A DNA stretch of 64,000 nucleotides from Desulfobacteraceae bacterium (GTDB lineage Bacteria; Desulfobacterota; Desulfobacteria; Desulfobacterales; JAABTS01): positions 1 through 64,000 of the forward strand of contig JAABTS010000004.1 of the NCBI GenBank assembly GCA_011389735.1, read 5' to 3'. Below are positions 49,208-57,508 of this stretch, piece by piece; position 1 is the first letter of the stretch; each line of letters opens with the position of its first letter. The notes beneath the pieces are model-generated. The model had not been told where the DNA came from. It searched no databases and saw nothing but the letters and a program-made list of their open reading frames with translations. The position numbers and the translations under genes are program-made.

Positions 49208-51442
49208 ATGCTCGATCCGAAATTAACCAAACTATTGAAAAAAGCCGCGGGAGCGAAAACTGCGAACAAACCGGGGGCTGACTTTTACCGGAAGGTTTTC
49301 GACGCTGTGGAAAAATGTGAGGACTGCCTGATTCCGGTCCGGCCTGCGCCCGAACGGATTGCGTTAGGGCCGAACCTGATCCGTGAATCGTCGGCGCAAG
49401 AAAAACGGATACTGTATGCGGCTCCGGAAAAATCCCTGACCATGTACCGCCTTTTTACGCTAAAATCGATTTTGGAAATCAGCGCTACGACGATCATTAC
49501 CCAATCGAGGCGGGAGGTTCATTCCGATTCGCGGCTGACCGTTCGTTCCTTCGAAGCCCTGGCCGCCGATCTTCCGGATTGTTCCGATTTCGCGGACGTG
49601 TTTGTTTTCGATGATATGGAGTATATAGAGGACCGGATCCGCGGCTCGCACATCGAAGAATGTATCGCCTGCGCCCCCAAAAACGTCTCGCTGATTATGA
49701 TCATCAATCCGTATTCCAATATTGAAGCCCTGCAATCGGCTCTGGATCTAATTCGGGAAAAACCTGTGGCGGTTCTAGATCCGGAGTTTGAAAAGTCCAG
49801 GATCATCCCCGCTTTTCTATCTTCCGAATGGAACCTGCTTCCTCTGGCGGACAATCGCAGGATCGCCAATAAAACCAAACGTATTGCAAAGGATACGGAA
49901 CCGTTCCGGTCTCCGAGATCCGGAAAAACAATCAACACTCTGGCCTCGAAATTGAGAGACCATGAATTGACGCCGGCCTTGATTCTTTTGAAAATTCCCG
50001 GTCATTGCGAATCCGCGGTTGACGAATGCCGGAAAACGGTGGATCAGGCCGGCAAGGCCCTGACCGAACCGAGGGTTGCCGCACTGCTGGATCTGAACCC
50101 CGAATTGAAGGATCATTCCTATTTACCGCTTTCTCTCGCCAAACAGGCGGCGCCCTGCCATGAGGGGCAACATCCTTACTGGCGGGAGCTGGTTGAAATT
50201 TTTGTGGCGTACGGCGCCGTCGATATCGTTTTCGCCTCTCCGGAAAGCGCGGCGGATCTGTCCATCCGTTTCAAATCAGCGGTGTTCTTTGAAATCGGCC
50301 AACCCCAGGCGGACTGCGAAAACTGGATAACGCCGCTTCAAACGGACCGGATCGCCCGGCTGATGAGCGGAACCAAAACGGATCGCACGGCTCTGATGAT
50401 CGTGCCCCATACCGCGAATATCGACCTGGCGTACTATAAAGATCTGATAATTGCGCCTTATCGCCAACTGGAACCGTCGTTCGCATGTTCCGGCGCCTCC
50501 GTGCTACGGCTTCTGTCCGGCGGAGAATCGGCGGAGAAAACGCCGGTAAATTCGCTTTCATGGGCCATTCGTCCACAATGGGGCCGTTTTTGCCTGCAAT
50601 CCTTGCAAAACGGACTTCGGGAAGAACTGGAAAAAGCCCGGTGCCATGTCCATATCCTCACGGTGAGATCCCTGATCGATCTTCACCTGAAATTGACAAA
50701 GGACATCAACCGGCTTGAATATGAGCTGTCGGAAAAGAGATCGAGCGGCGGCCGTAAAAGCATTCGCCGATCCCTGGAAGACGCCGAACACGCCATGTCT
50801 ATGCTTCCGTGTGGATCGTGCCCGCATCACGATGTCTGCCATAAGCGGGGATCGAAAAAGTTCAGAGGGTTGTTGCAGGCCTTTGACGAATCCGCCGACC
50901 GTTTGAAAATGTCCGGAGCCGGCCTGGAACTCGAATTCTCACTGGCGTTGGAATGGCTTCAAGAATTCGGCATGATCGACCACAATCGTCAACCGACGAC
51001 GTTCGGACGGCTGGGCGCGAAAACCGGAATTCCGTTTCCCCAGTTTTTATGCCGGGCCCTCAAGGCCGGTAAAATACCCCTTGACGATAAACTCCGAAAA
51101 ACCGCCGTGCTAAGCGGGTTTCTCGATCCTGTCGCCGCCGGAAATCCGGATCTTCGGGACAATATCGGAGAATCCCTTGATCGAGCCGAAAAAGATTACG
51201 AAGCGTTGACGCCGGTTATCGATTCAACCCGGGAGCGGTTGTTACGATTCGGCATGGCAAAACCAGGGTATTATCTTCAAAATGTCGTTTTCATGCTTGA
51301 ATATCAGCAGACCGGCGATATCGACGCCGTAGCCGGCAGGCTGGATATTTCTATCGGCGGGGCGATTCGGTTTTTGAACATTGCGAAAATTCTGGCCGAA
51401 GTCGTAGATTCTTTTGAAACGGTTACTGTTTCTCTTTATTGA
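49208..51442 (+). CDS. Ski2/Mtr4-like helicase homologue with lost ATPase motifs
   Basis: The 744-residue protein can be aligned by eye to Ski2/Mtr4-type RNA helicases but is degenerate. Motif Ia-like KRILYAAPEKSL is at 66-77. At the DExH position it has VFVFDDMEYI (131-140). Motif IV-like DHELTPALILL and the Cys of HCESA lie near 251-270. CHEGQHPYWRELVE at 317-330 and IVFASPESAADLSI at 340-353 match the motif IVa/V region. Motif VI (Q-M-x-G-R-A-G-R) has become RLMSGTKTDRTAL near 385. No Walker A G-K-T exists. The C-terminal half has C535-G-S-C538 with C544 and a helical region. It is probably a non-ATPase scaffold or RNA-binding protein. No clear ribosome-binding site. Confidence 0.65.
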   Translation: MLDPKLTKLLKKAAGAKTANKPGADFYRKVFDAVEKCEDCLIPVRPAPERIALGPNLIRESSAQEKRILYAAPEKSLTMYRLFTLKSILEISATTIITQSRREVHSDSRLTVRSFEALAADLPDCSDFADVFVFDDMEYIEDRIRGSHIEECIACAPKNVSLIMIINPYSNIEALQSALDLIREKPVAVLDPEFEKSRIIPAFLSSEWNLLPLADNRRIANKTKRIAKDTEPFRSPRSGKTINTLASKLRDHELTPALILLKIPGHCESAVDECRKTVDQAGKALTEPRVAALLDLNPELKDHSYLPLSLAKQAAPCHEGQHPYWRELVEIFVAYGAVDIVFASPESAADLSIRFKSAVFFEIGQPQADCENWITPLQTDRIARLMSGTKTDRTALMIVPHTANIDLAYYKDLIIAPYRQLEPSFACSGASVLRLLSGGESAEKTPVNSLSWAIRPQWGRFCLQSLQNGLREELEKARCHVHILTVRSLIDLHLKLTKDINRLEYELSEKRSSGGRKSIRRSLEDAEHAMSMLPCGSCPHHDVCHKRGSKKFRGLLQAFDESADRLKMSGAGLELEFSLALEWLQEFGMIDHNRQPTTFGRLGAKTGIPFPQFLCRALKAGKIPLDDKLRKTAVLSGFLDPVAAGNPDLRDNIGESLDRAEKDYEALTPVIDSTRERLLRFGMAKPGYYLQNVVFMLEYQQTGDIDAVAGRLDISIGGAIRFLNIAKILAEVVDSFETVTVSLY

Positions 51443-51498
51443 TGTCGCCGTGCTTGAACGCAACGGCGGACGTTTGACAGTCCCGCTCCATTTTGATA

Positions 51499-51639
51499 AA
51501 GGTTTTAATTTCACAAGGCGGCGGGCCTGGGATGCGCCCTGATTTTTTTTCGGGAGGAAAGCAGCGATTTAAAAATTCGCTGTACATTTATACCCCGGAC
51601 CGGCGACATAATGAAATTTCATTTCTGAAAACCTGTAGA
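51499..51639 (-). repeat. RepA element
   Basis: TTTTAATTTCACAAGGCGGC at the start, then a stem GCAGCGATTT/AAATTCGCTG, and TTTATACCCCGGACCGGCG with ATGAAATTTCATTTCTG at the end. It lies about 80 bases upstream of the glycan operon. Confidence 0.65.
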
Positions 51640-51721
51640 AAACTGTCGATCGAGAGGAAATATCGCAAACAAACAGACAGTTCATAAGCGATACGGCCGT
51701 GAGTCAAATCCGGCCGTCGCA

Positions 51722-52879
51722 ATGCTCGGTTCGCTCCCGCCTCTCCGGGCCTTAAGCAGCTATTGCCTTGAATTCGCCCTCGCCGCCGCCGATGTTGCGG
51801 ATGTGGAATTTATGTCGTTTAAACGAATCTATCCGTCGTTTCTGTACCCCGGCGGAAATCTCCAGGATGATGATACTTTTCCCGGTTTCAGTCATCCGGG
51901 ATTGCGCGTAAAAAGAAATCTGACATGGTGCAATCCTTTTTCATGGATGATCGACGGTTTTTCATCGACCGGGGATTTGCTTCACGCGCAGTGGTGGAGC
52001 CTTCCTTTGTGGCCCGTATATTTCGTCATCTGCTCGATTTTCAGAATTCGTCGAAAACCTGTCGTGTTTACGGTTCATAACGTACATTCCCATGACAAAG
52101 CTCCGTTGTTTTCTTTTTTTTCCGGCCTCTTGTTTTTGTTAGGAAACCGGTTTATCGTCCATTCAAAACGAAACGAGGAACAGATGATCCGGTTTTATGG
52201 GATCGATCCGGGCAAAATAGCCGTGATTCCGCATGGAACGCTTGATTTTCATGTCAAAAAAGAGGGGGACACGGCAGACGCTAAAGCTGTTCTGGGAATT
52301 TCGCCGGCGTCTCGAACCATACTCATGTTCGGCGCCGTCCGGCCGTATAAAGGCGTTGATACGGCAATTCGCGCATTCGCTGAAACCTTGCGCCGAATTC
52401 CGGATTCACGGCTTGTGATCGCCGGCAAATTGTGGGAATCGTGGGAACCTTACGAAAGAATCGCCGAAGATCTCGGCGTCCGGGATAAAATGATCGTCCA
52501 CACGGATTATATTCCTTCCGGTGACGTGCATCGGTATTTTGCCGCGGCCGATCTGGTGATTCTCCCATACCGCCGGTTTGACAGCCAGAGCGGGGTAGGC
52601 AACGTAGCCCTGTCGTTCCGGAAGCCGATGATAGTGTCCGATGTGGGAGGACTGCCTGAATTCGTCGAAGATCGCCGGTATATCGTCCCGCCCGATGATC
52701 CCCCGGCGCTGGCCAAAGCTATGGCGGATTGCCTTGACAATCCGGACGCTTTGCGGCAAATGGCCCGATACGCCCGACAGGTTTCGGAACGATTCGCATG
52801 GCCGAAAATCGTTCAGGAAACCCTGGCCGTTTACGATTCGGTGCTCAGGGACTTTTCTTTTCGAACAGGAAAAAAATAA
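51722..52879 (+). CDS. Glycosyltransferase family 4-type
   Basis: The 385-residue enzyme transfers a sugar from a nucleotide sugar. It has the GT-B fold: LGSLPPLRALSSYCLEFALA at the N-terminus, VVFTVHNVHSHDK near 115, VIPHGT near 167, GAVRPYKGVDTAIRAFAE near 203, and ILPYRRFDSQSGVGNVALSF near 280 with DVGGLPEFV, a subgroup lacking the usual E-x7-E. The frame is open upstream (PAVAMLGS), and family members start about four residues earlier, but no ATG, GTG or TTG lies there in frame, so ATG 51722 is used. It is first of five coupled genes; the stop overlaps the next start (TAATG). Confidence 0.88.
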   Translation: MLGSLPPLRALSSYCLEFALAAADVADVEFMSFKRIYPSFLYPGGNLQDDDTFPGFSHPGLRVKRNLTWCNPFSWMIDGFSSTGDLLHAQWWSLPLWPVYFVICSIFRIRRKPVVFTVHNVHSHDKAPLFSFFSGLLFLLGNRFIVHSKRNEEQMIRFYGIDPGKIAVIPHGTLDFHVKKEGDTADAKAVLGISPASRTILMFGAVRPYKGVDTAIRAFAETLRRIPDSRLVIAGKLWESWEPYERIAEDLGVRDKMIVHTDYIPSGDVHRYFAAADLVILPYRRFDSQSGVGNVALSFRKPMIVSDVGGLPEFVEDRRYIVPPDDPPALAKAMADCLDNPDALRQMARYARQVSERFAWPKIVQETLAVYDSVLRDFSFRTGKK

Positions 52880-54027
52880 TGGGATATTTAAAGGAACTCC
52901 TGCCTCAGATGTATCGCTACCGGCTGGCGAAAAACGGCCTGGCCCATCCCGGAACTCCGATCAACCTGACTTTTTCGGTGACCAATGTCTGCCAGTCGCG
53001 ATGCAAAACCTGCCGTATCTGGGAACTTTATAAAAAACACCCGGAAAAACGTTTCGAGGAACTGAAAATCGATGAGATTGAAGCTATCTTCAAATCGATG
53101 GGCCACGTTTACATTTTTAATGTCAGCGGAGGCGAACCGTTTTTGCGCCCGGATTTCAATCGGATTATCGAACTGGCGGCGGACTGTTTGACCCCGGGGA
53201 TCATCCATATTCCGACCAACGCCATTGCCGCGGATATGGTCGAACGAAAAACCGCAACAATAATCCGCTTTTTAAAACGGTTTCACCCGGATATCAAATT
53301 GACCGTCAAGCCAAGCCTGGATCATATCGGCGAAAAACATGACGACATCCGGGGAATTCCCGGTAATTTCCGGAAGGTCATGAAACTGTACGAACGGTTG
53401 AAAACGTATCAATCCGAATATCCCAATCTTCATGTGGAACTCGGCACAGTCATATCAAGATGGAACGTGTCGGATATCGAAGAAATCGCCGAATACGTGA
53501 CCGGCCTGGGCGTGGACAGCTATCGAAACGAGATCGCCGAACAACGATCTGAAATGTTCAACACGGATTCGGCCGTCACCCCGGATGTCCGGGATTATGA
53601 ACGCGCAGTTTCTTTTTTTGTGAGCCGAATCCGGAAAAACATGGCCAATCGAACGTTTTTTCACCGGATAACCAACGCATTCCGGATCGTGTATTACGAT
53701 CTGGCGGTCCGGATCATGCGGGAAAATCGTCAGGTGATTCCTTGTTACGCCGGCGTTTCCAATGCGCATATGACTCCCTACGGAGACATATGGCCGTGCT
53801 GTACTCTGGGATATGAAAAATCCATGGGAAATCTTCGCGACGCCGATTATAACTTCAAGCGGATCTGGAACAGCCGGCATGCGGAAGATATCCGCAGATA
53901 CATTCATGAAGGGCGATGCGCCTGCCCTCTGGCGAATCAGACCTACTCGAACATGCTGATGAATATGCCTTCGATGATGAAGGTGTTTCGGGAAATGGCG
54001 ACGGATGGAAAACGGCCGGGAAAATAA
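52879..54027 (+). CDS. Radical SAM/SPASM-type protein
   Basis: The 382-residue protein has the radical SAM cluster CQSRCKTC (C-x3-C-x2-C) near 40, the SAM-binding VSGGEPFLRPDFNRI near 80, and a C-terminal Cys-rich auxiliary region (CYAGVSNAHMTPYGDIWPCC, then GRCACPLANQ) like SPASM/twitch domains. These enzymes often modify peptides or sugars, or carry out unusual rearrangements. In this operon a glycan or lipid-linked intermediate is the plausible substrate. It starts in the TAATG overlap with the glycosyltransferase stop and runs 23 bases into the next gene. Confidence 0.88.
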   Translation: MGYLKELLPQMYRYRLAKNGLAHPGTPINLTFSVTNVCQSRCKTCRIWELYKKHPEKRFEELKIDEIEAIFKSMGHVYIFNVSGGEPFLRPDFNRIIELAADCLTPGIIHIPTNAIAADMVERKTATIIRFLKRFHPDIKLTVKPSLDHIGEKHDDIRGIPGNFRKVMKLYERLKTYQSEYPNLHVELGTVISRWNVSDIEEIAEYVTGLGVDSYRNEIAEQRSEMFNTDSAVTPDVRDYERAVSFFVSRIRKNMANRTFFHRITNAFRIVYYDLAVRIMRENRQVIPCYAGVSNAHMTPYGDIWPCCTLGYEKSMGNLRDADYNFKRIWNSRHAEDIRRYIHEGRCACPLANQTYSNMLMNMPSMMKVFREMATDGKRPGK

Positions 54028-54691
54028 GAGCGATAAAAAAACGTTGCGAAAACGCCGCTTGCTGATTGTTTTTCTTTTTCTGCTGAGCGTTTTGGTATTG
54101 TTTTTCAGGCCGATCCTGAAGCAGATGGGACGATTCCTGATTCTGGACGAACCCCCGGTTACTTCGGACGCCATTGTGGTTCTGTACACCGGAGTCGATT
54201 ATTATTCACGGTTGATCGAGGCAGCCCGTCTTTATAATGCAAATCGGGCAGACTATATCGTCATCAACGGAAATAGAAAATCAGAAGATCTGATCACCCT
54301 GGAAAATATGGGTTTTGTCCCTTGCTGTCCCTGGTGGGAAGATTTTGTAAGGATACTCGAATTGTTTGACGCGCCGGCTGAAAATATCATTTCGGTCAGC
54401 GCGGAAGAGGCCTATGATACTGTTTCGGAAGCCGAAAGGGTTGGAACGGAGTTGATCGAAAGAGGATTTCGGAGTATTATCGTTACGACGAGCAAATACC
54501 ATACCCGGCGCGCCGGCCATATCTGGAAAGACCGGTTTGCCGGGGAATTGTCGGTGCGTGTTTCCGCCGCAAAGACGGATCCGTTCGATCCTGACGCATG
54601 GTGGACTCAGGGACGGCAAATCAGGTGGGTTTTATCCGAATACGGCGCATGGGTTTATTATTATTGGAAAAAAATTACGGAACCGTTTTAA
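54005..54691 (+). CDS. YdcF/DUF218-like membrane-anchored protein
   Basis: The 228-residue protein has one N-terminal membrane helix (about 20-37, LLIVFLFLLSVLVLFF). A DUF218 domain follows: VTSDAIVVLYTGVDYYSRLI near 52, ADYIVINGNRKSEDL near 83, SAEEAYDTVSEAERVGTEL near 131, and IIVTTSKYHTRRAGHIWKD near 156. DUF218 proteins are linked to envelope polysaccharide processing (ElyC/SanA-like) but have no settled activity. Its start overlaps the radical SAM gene. The N-terminus should be inside and the domain in the periplasm. Confidence 0.85.
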   Translation: MENGRENKSDKKTLRKRRLLIVFLFLLSVLVLFFRPILKQMGRFLILDEPPVTSDAIVVLYTGVDYYSRLIEAARLYNANRADYIVINGNRKSEDLITLENMGFVPCCPWWEDFVRILELFDAPAENIISVSAEEAYDTVSEAERVGTELIERGFRSIIVTTSKYHTRRAGHIWKDRFAGELSVRVSAAKTDPFDPDAWWTQGRQIRWVLSEYGAWVYYYWKKITEPF

Positions 54692-54704
54692 TGGAGACGA
54701 ATGT

Positions 54705-55691
54705 ATGAAATATCTGATTACAGGAGCTACGGGATTTGTCGGGCCATACCTGATTCGGAGGCTGGCCGGAGCCGGACATTTCGCCAGATGCCTTGTGCGT
54801 GATCAAAAAAAAGCGGAATATTTGAAGGAATTGCCGGTTGAAACGGTTTGGGGCGATATCACCAAACCGGAAACCCTCGACGGAATCGCCGACGGCGTTG
54901 ACAGGGTGCTCCATCTGGCCACGCTCGGACACATGAGCAATTACACCGTAACTGAATCCATGTTCATGAAAATCAACGTGGAAGGTACGATGAATGTTAT
55001 GGCCCAAGCGCTGCGATCAGGCGTCAAACGTATTGTGCATTGCAGTTCGGTGGCGGCGATGGGAATCTGTCCCGAATCGCCCGCCGACGAAACGACTCCA
55101 TGCCGTCCTCACCATTCCTATGGACGGAGCAAACTTCAGGCGGAACAGGAAGTCCTGAAAATGTGCCGGAAAGATGGACTTCCGGCGTCCATCGTCCGGT
55201 TTTCAATGGTCTACGGCCCGGGAGATTTCAGGGATATTTTAAGAATATCGCGGATGGCCAAAAAATGGTATTTGCCGAAAATCGGAAAGCGGCCGAAGCT
55301 GACTCCGCTTATCCATGCTGAAGATGCTGTGGCCGGGCTTTTACTTGCGGCTGAGAAAGGAAGCGCCGGTGAAATATATCTGTTGACCAATGAACAATCG
55401 GAACCTTTTGACGGAATACTGAAAACCATCCGGGATGCGCTCGGAATCCAATCCGGTCCGATTTATGTTCCGGAATGGGCGGCCATGGGCGCCGCACGGC
55501 TTTGCGAAACAATGTGCCGTCTGGCCGGCAAACCCCCCATTGTAACCCGGAAAAATATTGAATCGACCCTGGCCGACAGAGTCTTTTCCATTGACAAGGC
55601 AAAGCAGGAACTCGGGTTTAAACCCCGAATCGACCCGGAACCCGGCTTGAGGGAAACAGTTGAATGGTACATAAAAAAAGGTTGGATATAA
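54705..55691 (+). CDS. NAD-dependent epimerase/dehydratase (extended SDR)
   Basis: The 328-residue enzyme has the Rossmann motif ITGATGFVGPYLIRRLAGAG at 4-23, VLHLATLGHMSN near 70, VKRIVHCSSVAAMG near 108, and the catalytic Y-x3-K in HSYGRSKLQAEQE near 137. It could act on a nucleotide sugar or a lipid-type substrate (NSDHL/HSD-like). GGAGACG precedes ATG 54705, and the gene begins 13 bases after the DUF218 stop. One base separates it from the methyltransferase gene, so the five genes form one transcription unit. Confidence 0.9.
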   Translation: MKYLITGATGFVGPYLIRRLAGAGHFARCLVRDQKKAEYLKELPVETVWGDITKPETLDGIADGVDRVLHLATLGHMSNYTVTESMFMKINVEGTMNVMAQALRSGVKRIVHCSSVAAMGICPESPADETTPCRPHHSYGRSKLQAEQEVLKMCRKDGLPASIVRFSMVYGPGDFRDILRISRMAKKWYLPKIGKRPKLTPLIHAEDAVAGLLLAAEKGSAGEIYLLTNEQSEPFDGILKTIRDALGIQSGPIYVPEWAAMGAARLCETMCRLAGKPPIVTRKNIESTLADRVFSIDKAKQELGFKPRIDPEPGLRETVEWYIKKGWI

Positions 55692-55692
55692 T

Positions 55693-56505
55693 ATGAATAT
55701 GGACGATAAACGCATCGAAACAGAGGTGTTCGGAGTCACCTACGACCGTTATGTGCTCATACAATTACATGGTCTTATCGCCGGAGAATTAGGCGTTCGC
55801 ACTGTGGTCGAAACGCCGAGCCACGGCGCCAAAGCCGCAGGATCGCTATATTCAATCGGGTTCGGGCTCGCCGGCGCCGATGTAACCCTGGTGAATCCGG
55901 AACCTGAAATGATGTATGGCTGGGACGAACTGAACATCAGGGACCGGGTAACCACCGTAACGGAAGACAATATCTACCGGACCGGTTTTTCGGATAATAC
56001 GTTCGACCTGGCCTGGAATTTCGTCACCTGGACCGAGCTGAGCGATCCGGCCGCATACCTGGCTGAAATGAAACGCATTTCGAAATCATATGTATTGCTG
56101 GTGACCTGTAATAATTTTCAACCCGGTTATCCCTGGCACCGGTTGCTTCATCTGCTGTTCGGATTTCCGTGGACGCACGGGAATGTAAAATACAACCATA
56201 TTACGACCGTGCGGAAACTGTTCCGCCGATCCGGAATCGACGTGATCGACTACGGCGCCATCGACTCACCCGGCTGGCCCGATCCCAGCGGCCCCAGAGA
56301 CATACGCCTTCACAGGCGGTTTACCGTCCCCAAAGAAAAACCGGTCTGGCGAGTTCCCATCATCGATTATGTGAAAAACGATTCATATCCCGGATGGATG
56401 AAACGGTTGGGAAAACTGGATATGAAATTCAGGAAAGGCGTTGTTAAATTGCCGATCAGCCATTTGTTTTACGTGCTGGGGAAAACAAATGACATTAACG
56501 GCTGA
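55693..56505 (+). CDS. SAM-dependent methyltransferase-like protein
   Basis: The 270-residue protein has the class I order. A motif I-like VVETPSHGAKAAGSLYSIGF near 38 is atypical (no G-x-G-x-G). GADVTLVNPEPEMM at strand 2 supplies the acidic contact, and FDLAWNFVTWTELSDPAAYL with LAEMKRISKSYVLLVT are the motif III/IV region. The rest is helical, with many aromatic residues and a positively charged tail. It is last in the operon and would methylate the pathway's intermediate. The weak motif I means SAM binding should be tested. Confidence 0.75.
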   Translation: MNMDDKRIETEVFGVTYDRYVLIQLHGLIAGELGVRTVVETPSHGAKAAGSLYSIGFGLAGADVTLVNPEPEMMYGWDELNIRDRVTTVTEDNIYRTGFSDNTFDLAWNFVTWTELSDPAAYLAEMKRISKSYVLLVTCNNFQPGYPWHRLLHLLFGFPWTHGNVKYNHITTVRKLFRRSGIDVIDYGAIDSPGWPDPSGPRDIRLHRRFTVPKEKPVWRVPIIDYVKNDSYPGWMKRLGKLDMKFRKGVVKLPISHLFYVLGKTNDING

Positions 56506-56927
56506 TTTGAATCCGATGGCCGGTTTTCAGCCGGTCGGCGTGGAAGTATCGCTTACATTTAGTCTCCCATTCGACAGTGGTAGGTATACGAAAACAGGAA
56601 AGCTGCGCCATTCAAGGGTTACAGTCTTGCACAAATGTGGTGTAGCGCCTGCAAATTTAGGAAGCGATTTTGAAAGCCCGGACTTTTTGGGGTGGGTCTA
56701 TTTTCAGCTTTTTAAGTATGTAGCGCTGAGTTTTCGTCAATTTTGTGTACTTTAGTATATGCCCGTCTTTATGTAAAATTTTTCTGAATGGAGACTTATA
56801 ATTGAATAATCTGGGTAAAGAACATGGGAAAACACAGTGTGTATGAGATTCCTGAAATAACAACCGAACAATCGTTTGCACCCGATGGGAACTCCGCTGT
56901 TTTTCAAAGACAATTAAGGAAGAGTTT
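56506..56927. other. AT-rich gap with no intact gene
   Basis: The composition is more AT-rich than the flanking operon. An open frame from ATG 56824 gives only 37 residues (MGKHSVYEIPEITTEQSFAP at the start) and is not recognised. No repeat family, tRNA or clear promoter was found. It is the leading part of a decayed region. Confidence 0.45.
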
Positions 56928-57075
56928 ATGCCAATAATTTCAAAATTTTTTGGGATAATTATAAGAATGTTTTAAGATGAACATAATCCTCCCTCCTCAT
57001 TTTCATGCGGAGTATCAAGAGAATAAAGCAGTGTTTGACTTAAATGGAAATATGCTGAAAGGAGATTTGAAATAA
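56928..57075 (+). pseudogene. Decayed DUF4160 gene
   Basis: Starting at ATG 56928 the peptide MPIISKFFGIIIRMF is followed by a TAA (56973-56975), then DEHNPP, a +1 frameshift near 56990 in CCTCCCTCC, and PPHFHAEYQENKAVFDLNGN with MLKGDLK. The pattern MP-x-IS-x-FFGI-x-IRM and N-P-P-H-F-H-A-x-Y is DUF4160, a family often found in small toxin-antitoxin-like pairs. Stop and frameshift show it is dead. It also lacks the C-terminal helix. The identification is from remembered family pattern. Confidence 0.65.
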
Positions 57076-57176
57076 CCATTTCAAAAAGAAGGCGACCTGG
57101 AAGCGCTAAAGGAATTCTTAAGATTCTATTCGATGATGACGAACATCTTAATGACTTCAAGGGATACATGCCATGA
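57063..57176 (+). pseudogene. Antitoxin C-terminal remnant (Phd/DUF2281-like)
   Basis: A frame ending at 57174-57176 reads KRRRPGSAKGILKILFDDDE then HLNDFKGYMP. The R-x-G-S-A-K-G and acidic-D-x-F-K-x-Y-M tail are typical of the antitoxin partners of VapC-type toxins. No start codon is in frame and the N-terminal DNA-binding half is missing. The stop overlaps the toxin start (ATGA), the normal coupling in such operons. Confidence 0.6.
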
Positions 57177-57361
57177 ATGTTTTGTTCGATACTCAGGCGC
57201 TTCTTTGGTTTCTGCTTGATGATTCACGGTTGAGTGAAAATGCACGGGAAAGCATTGTTTCTACAGGTGGACTGATTTTTGTCAGTCCTGCAAGCCTTTG
57301 GGAGATTGCAATAAAAATAAGCATAGGTAAGTATGCGCAACCTGCCCTTTTCAGATATTAA
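57173..57361 (+). pseudogene. vapC: Truncated VapC-type PIN-domain toxin
   Basis: The product begins MNVLFDTQALLWFLLDDSRL, with the first catalytic Asp, and continues LIFVSPASLWEIAIKISIGK with the second acidic residue of PIN ribonucleases. Full VapC proteins need about 125-135 residues. Here coding sequence is cut after about 57 residues by a RepA-b element, whose first codons (LFRY) close the frame. The C-terminal Asp residues are lost, so it should be inactive. No toxin sequence resumes after the element, so the 3' half was deleted as well. Confidence 0.75.
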
Positions 57362-57449
57362 ATTTCAGTGTGTTATCGGTCGGAGATATACGATTTGTAT
57401 TATCTCTTCCCTCTATCTTTCTGAAATGTAAAATCTGAAAACCAATATA
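57348..57449 (+). repeat. RepA-b element truncating the PIN gene
   Basis: Left end TTTTCAGATATTAAATTTCA, core GTTATCGGTCGGAGATATAC and ATTATCTCTTCCCTCTATC, right end TGAAATGTAAAATCTGAAAA and CCAATATA. It is close to the copy nested at 3449-3542. Confidence 0.75.
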
Positions 57450-57508
57450 CCATGAGACCGGCTTGACATATCACAAGATCTTTGATTTTTTATAAAAGGC
57501 GTTGGAAT

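Noticed and set aside
52879-54027. RiPP-modifying role for the radical SAM/SPASM enzyme
   Set aside because: No short precursor-peptide gene or peptidase is adjacent. The neighbours are glycosyltransferase, SDR and methyltransferase genes.
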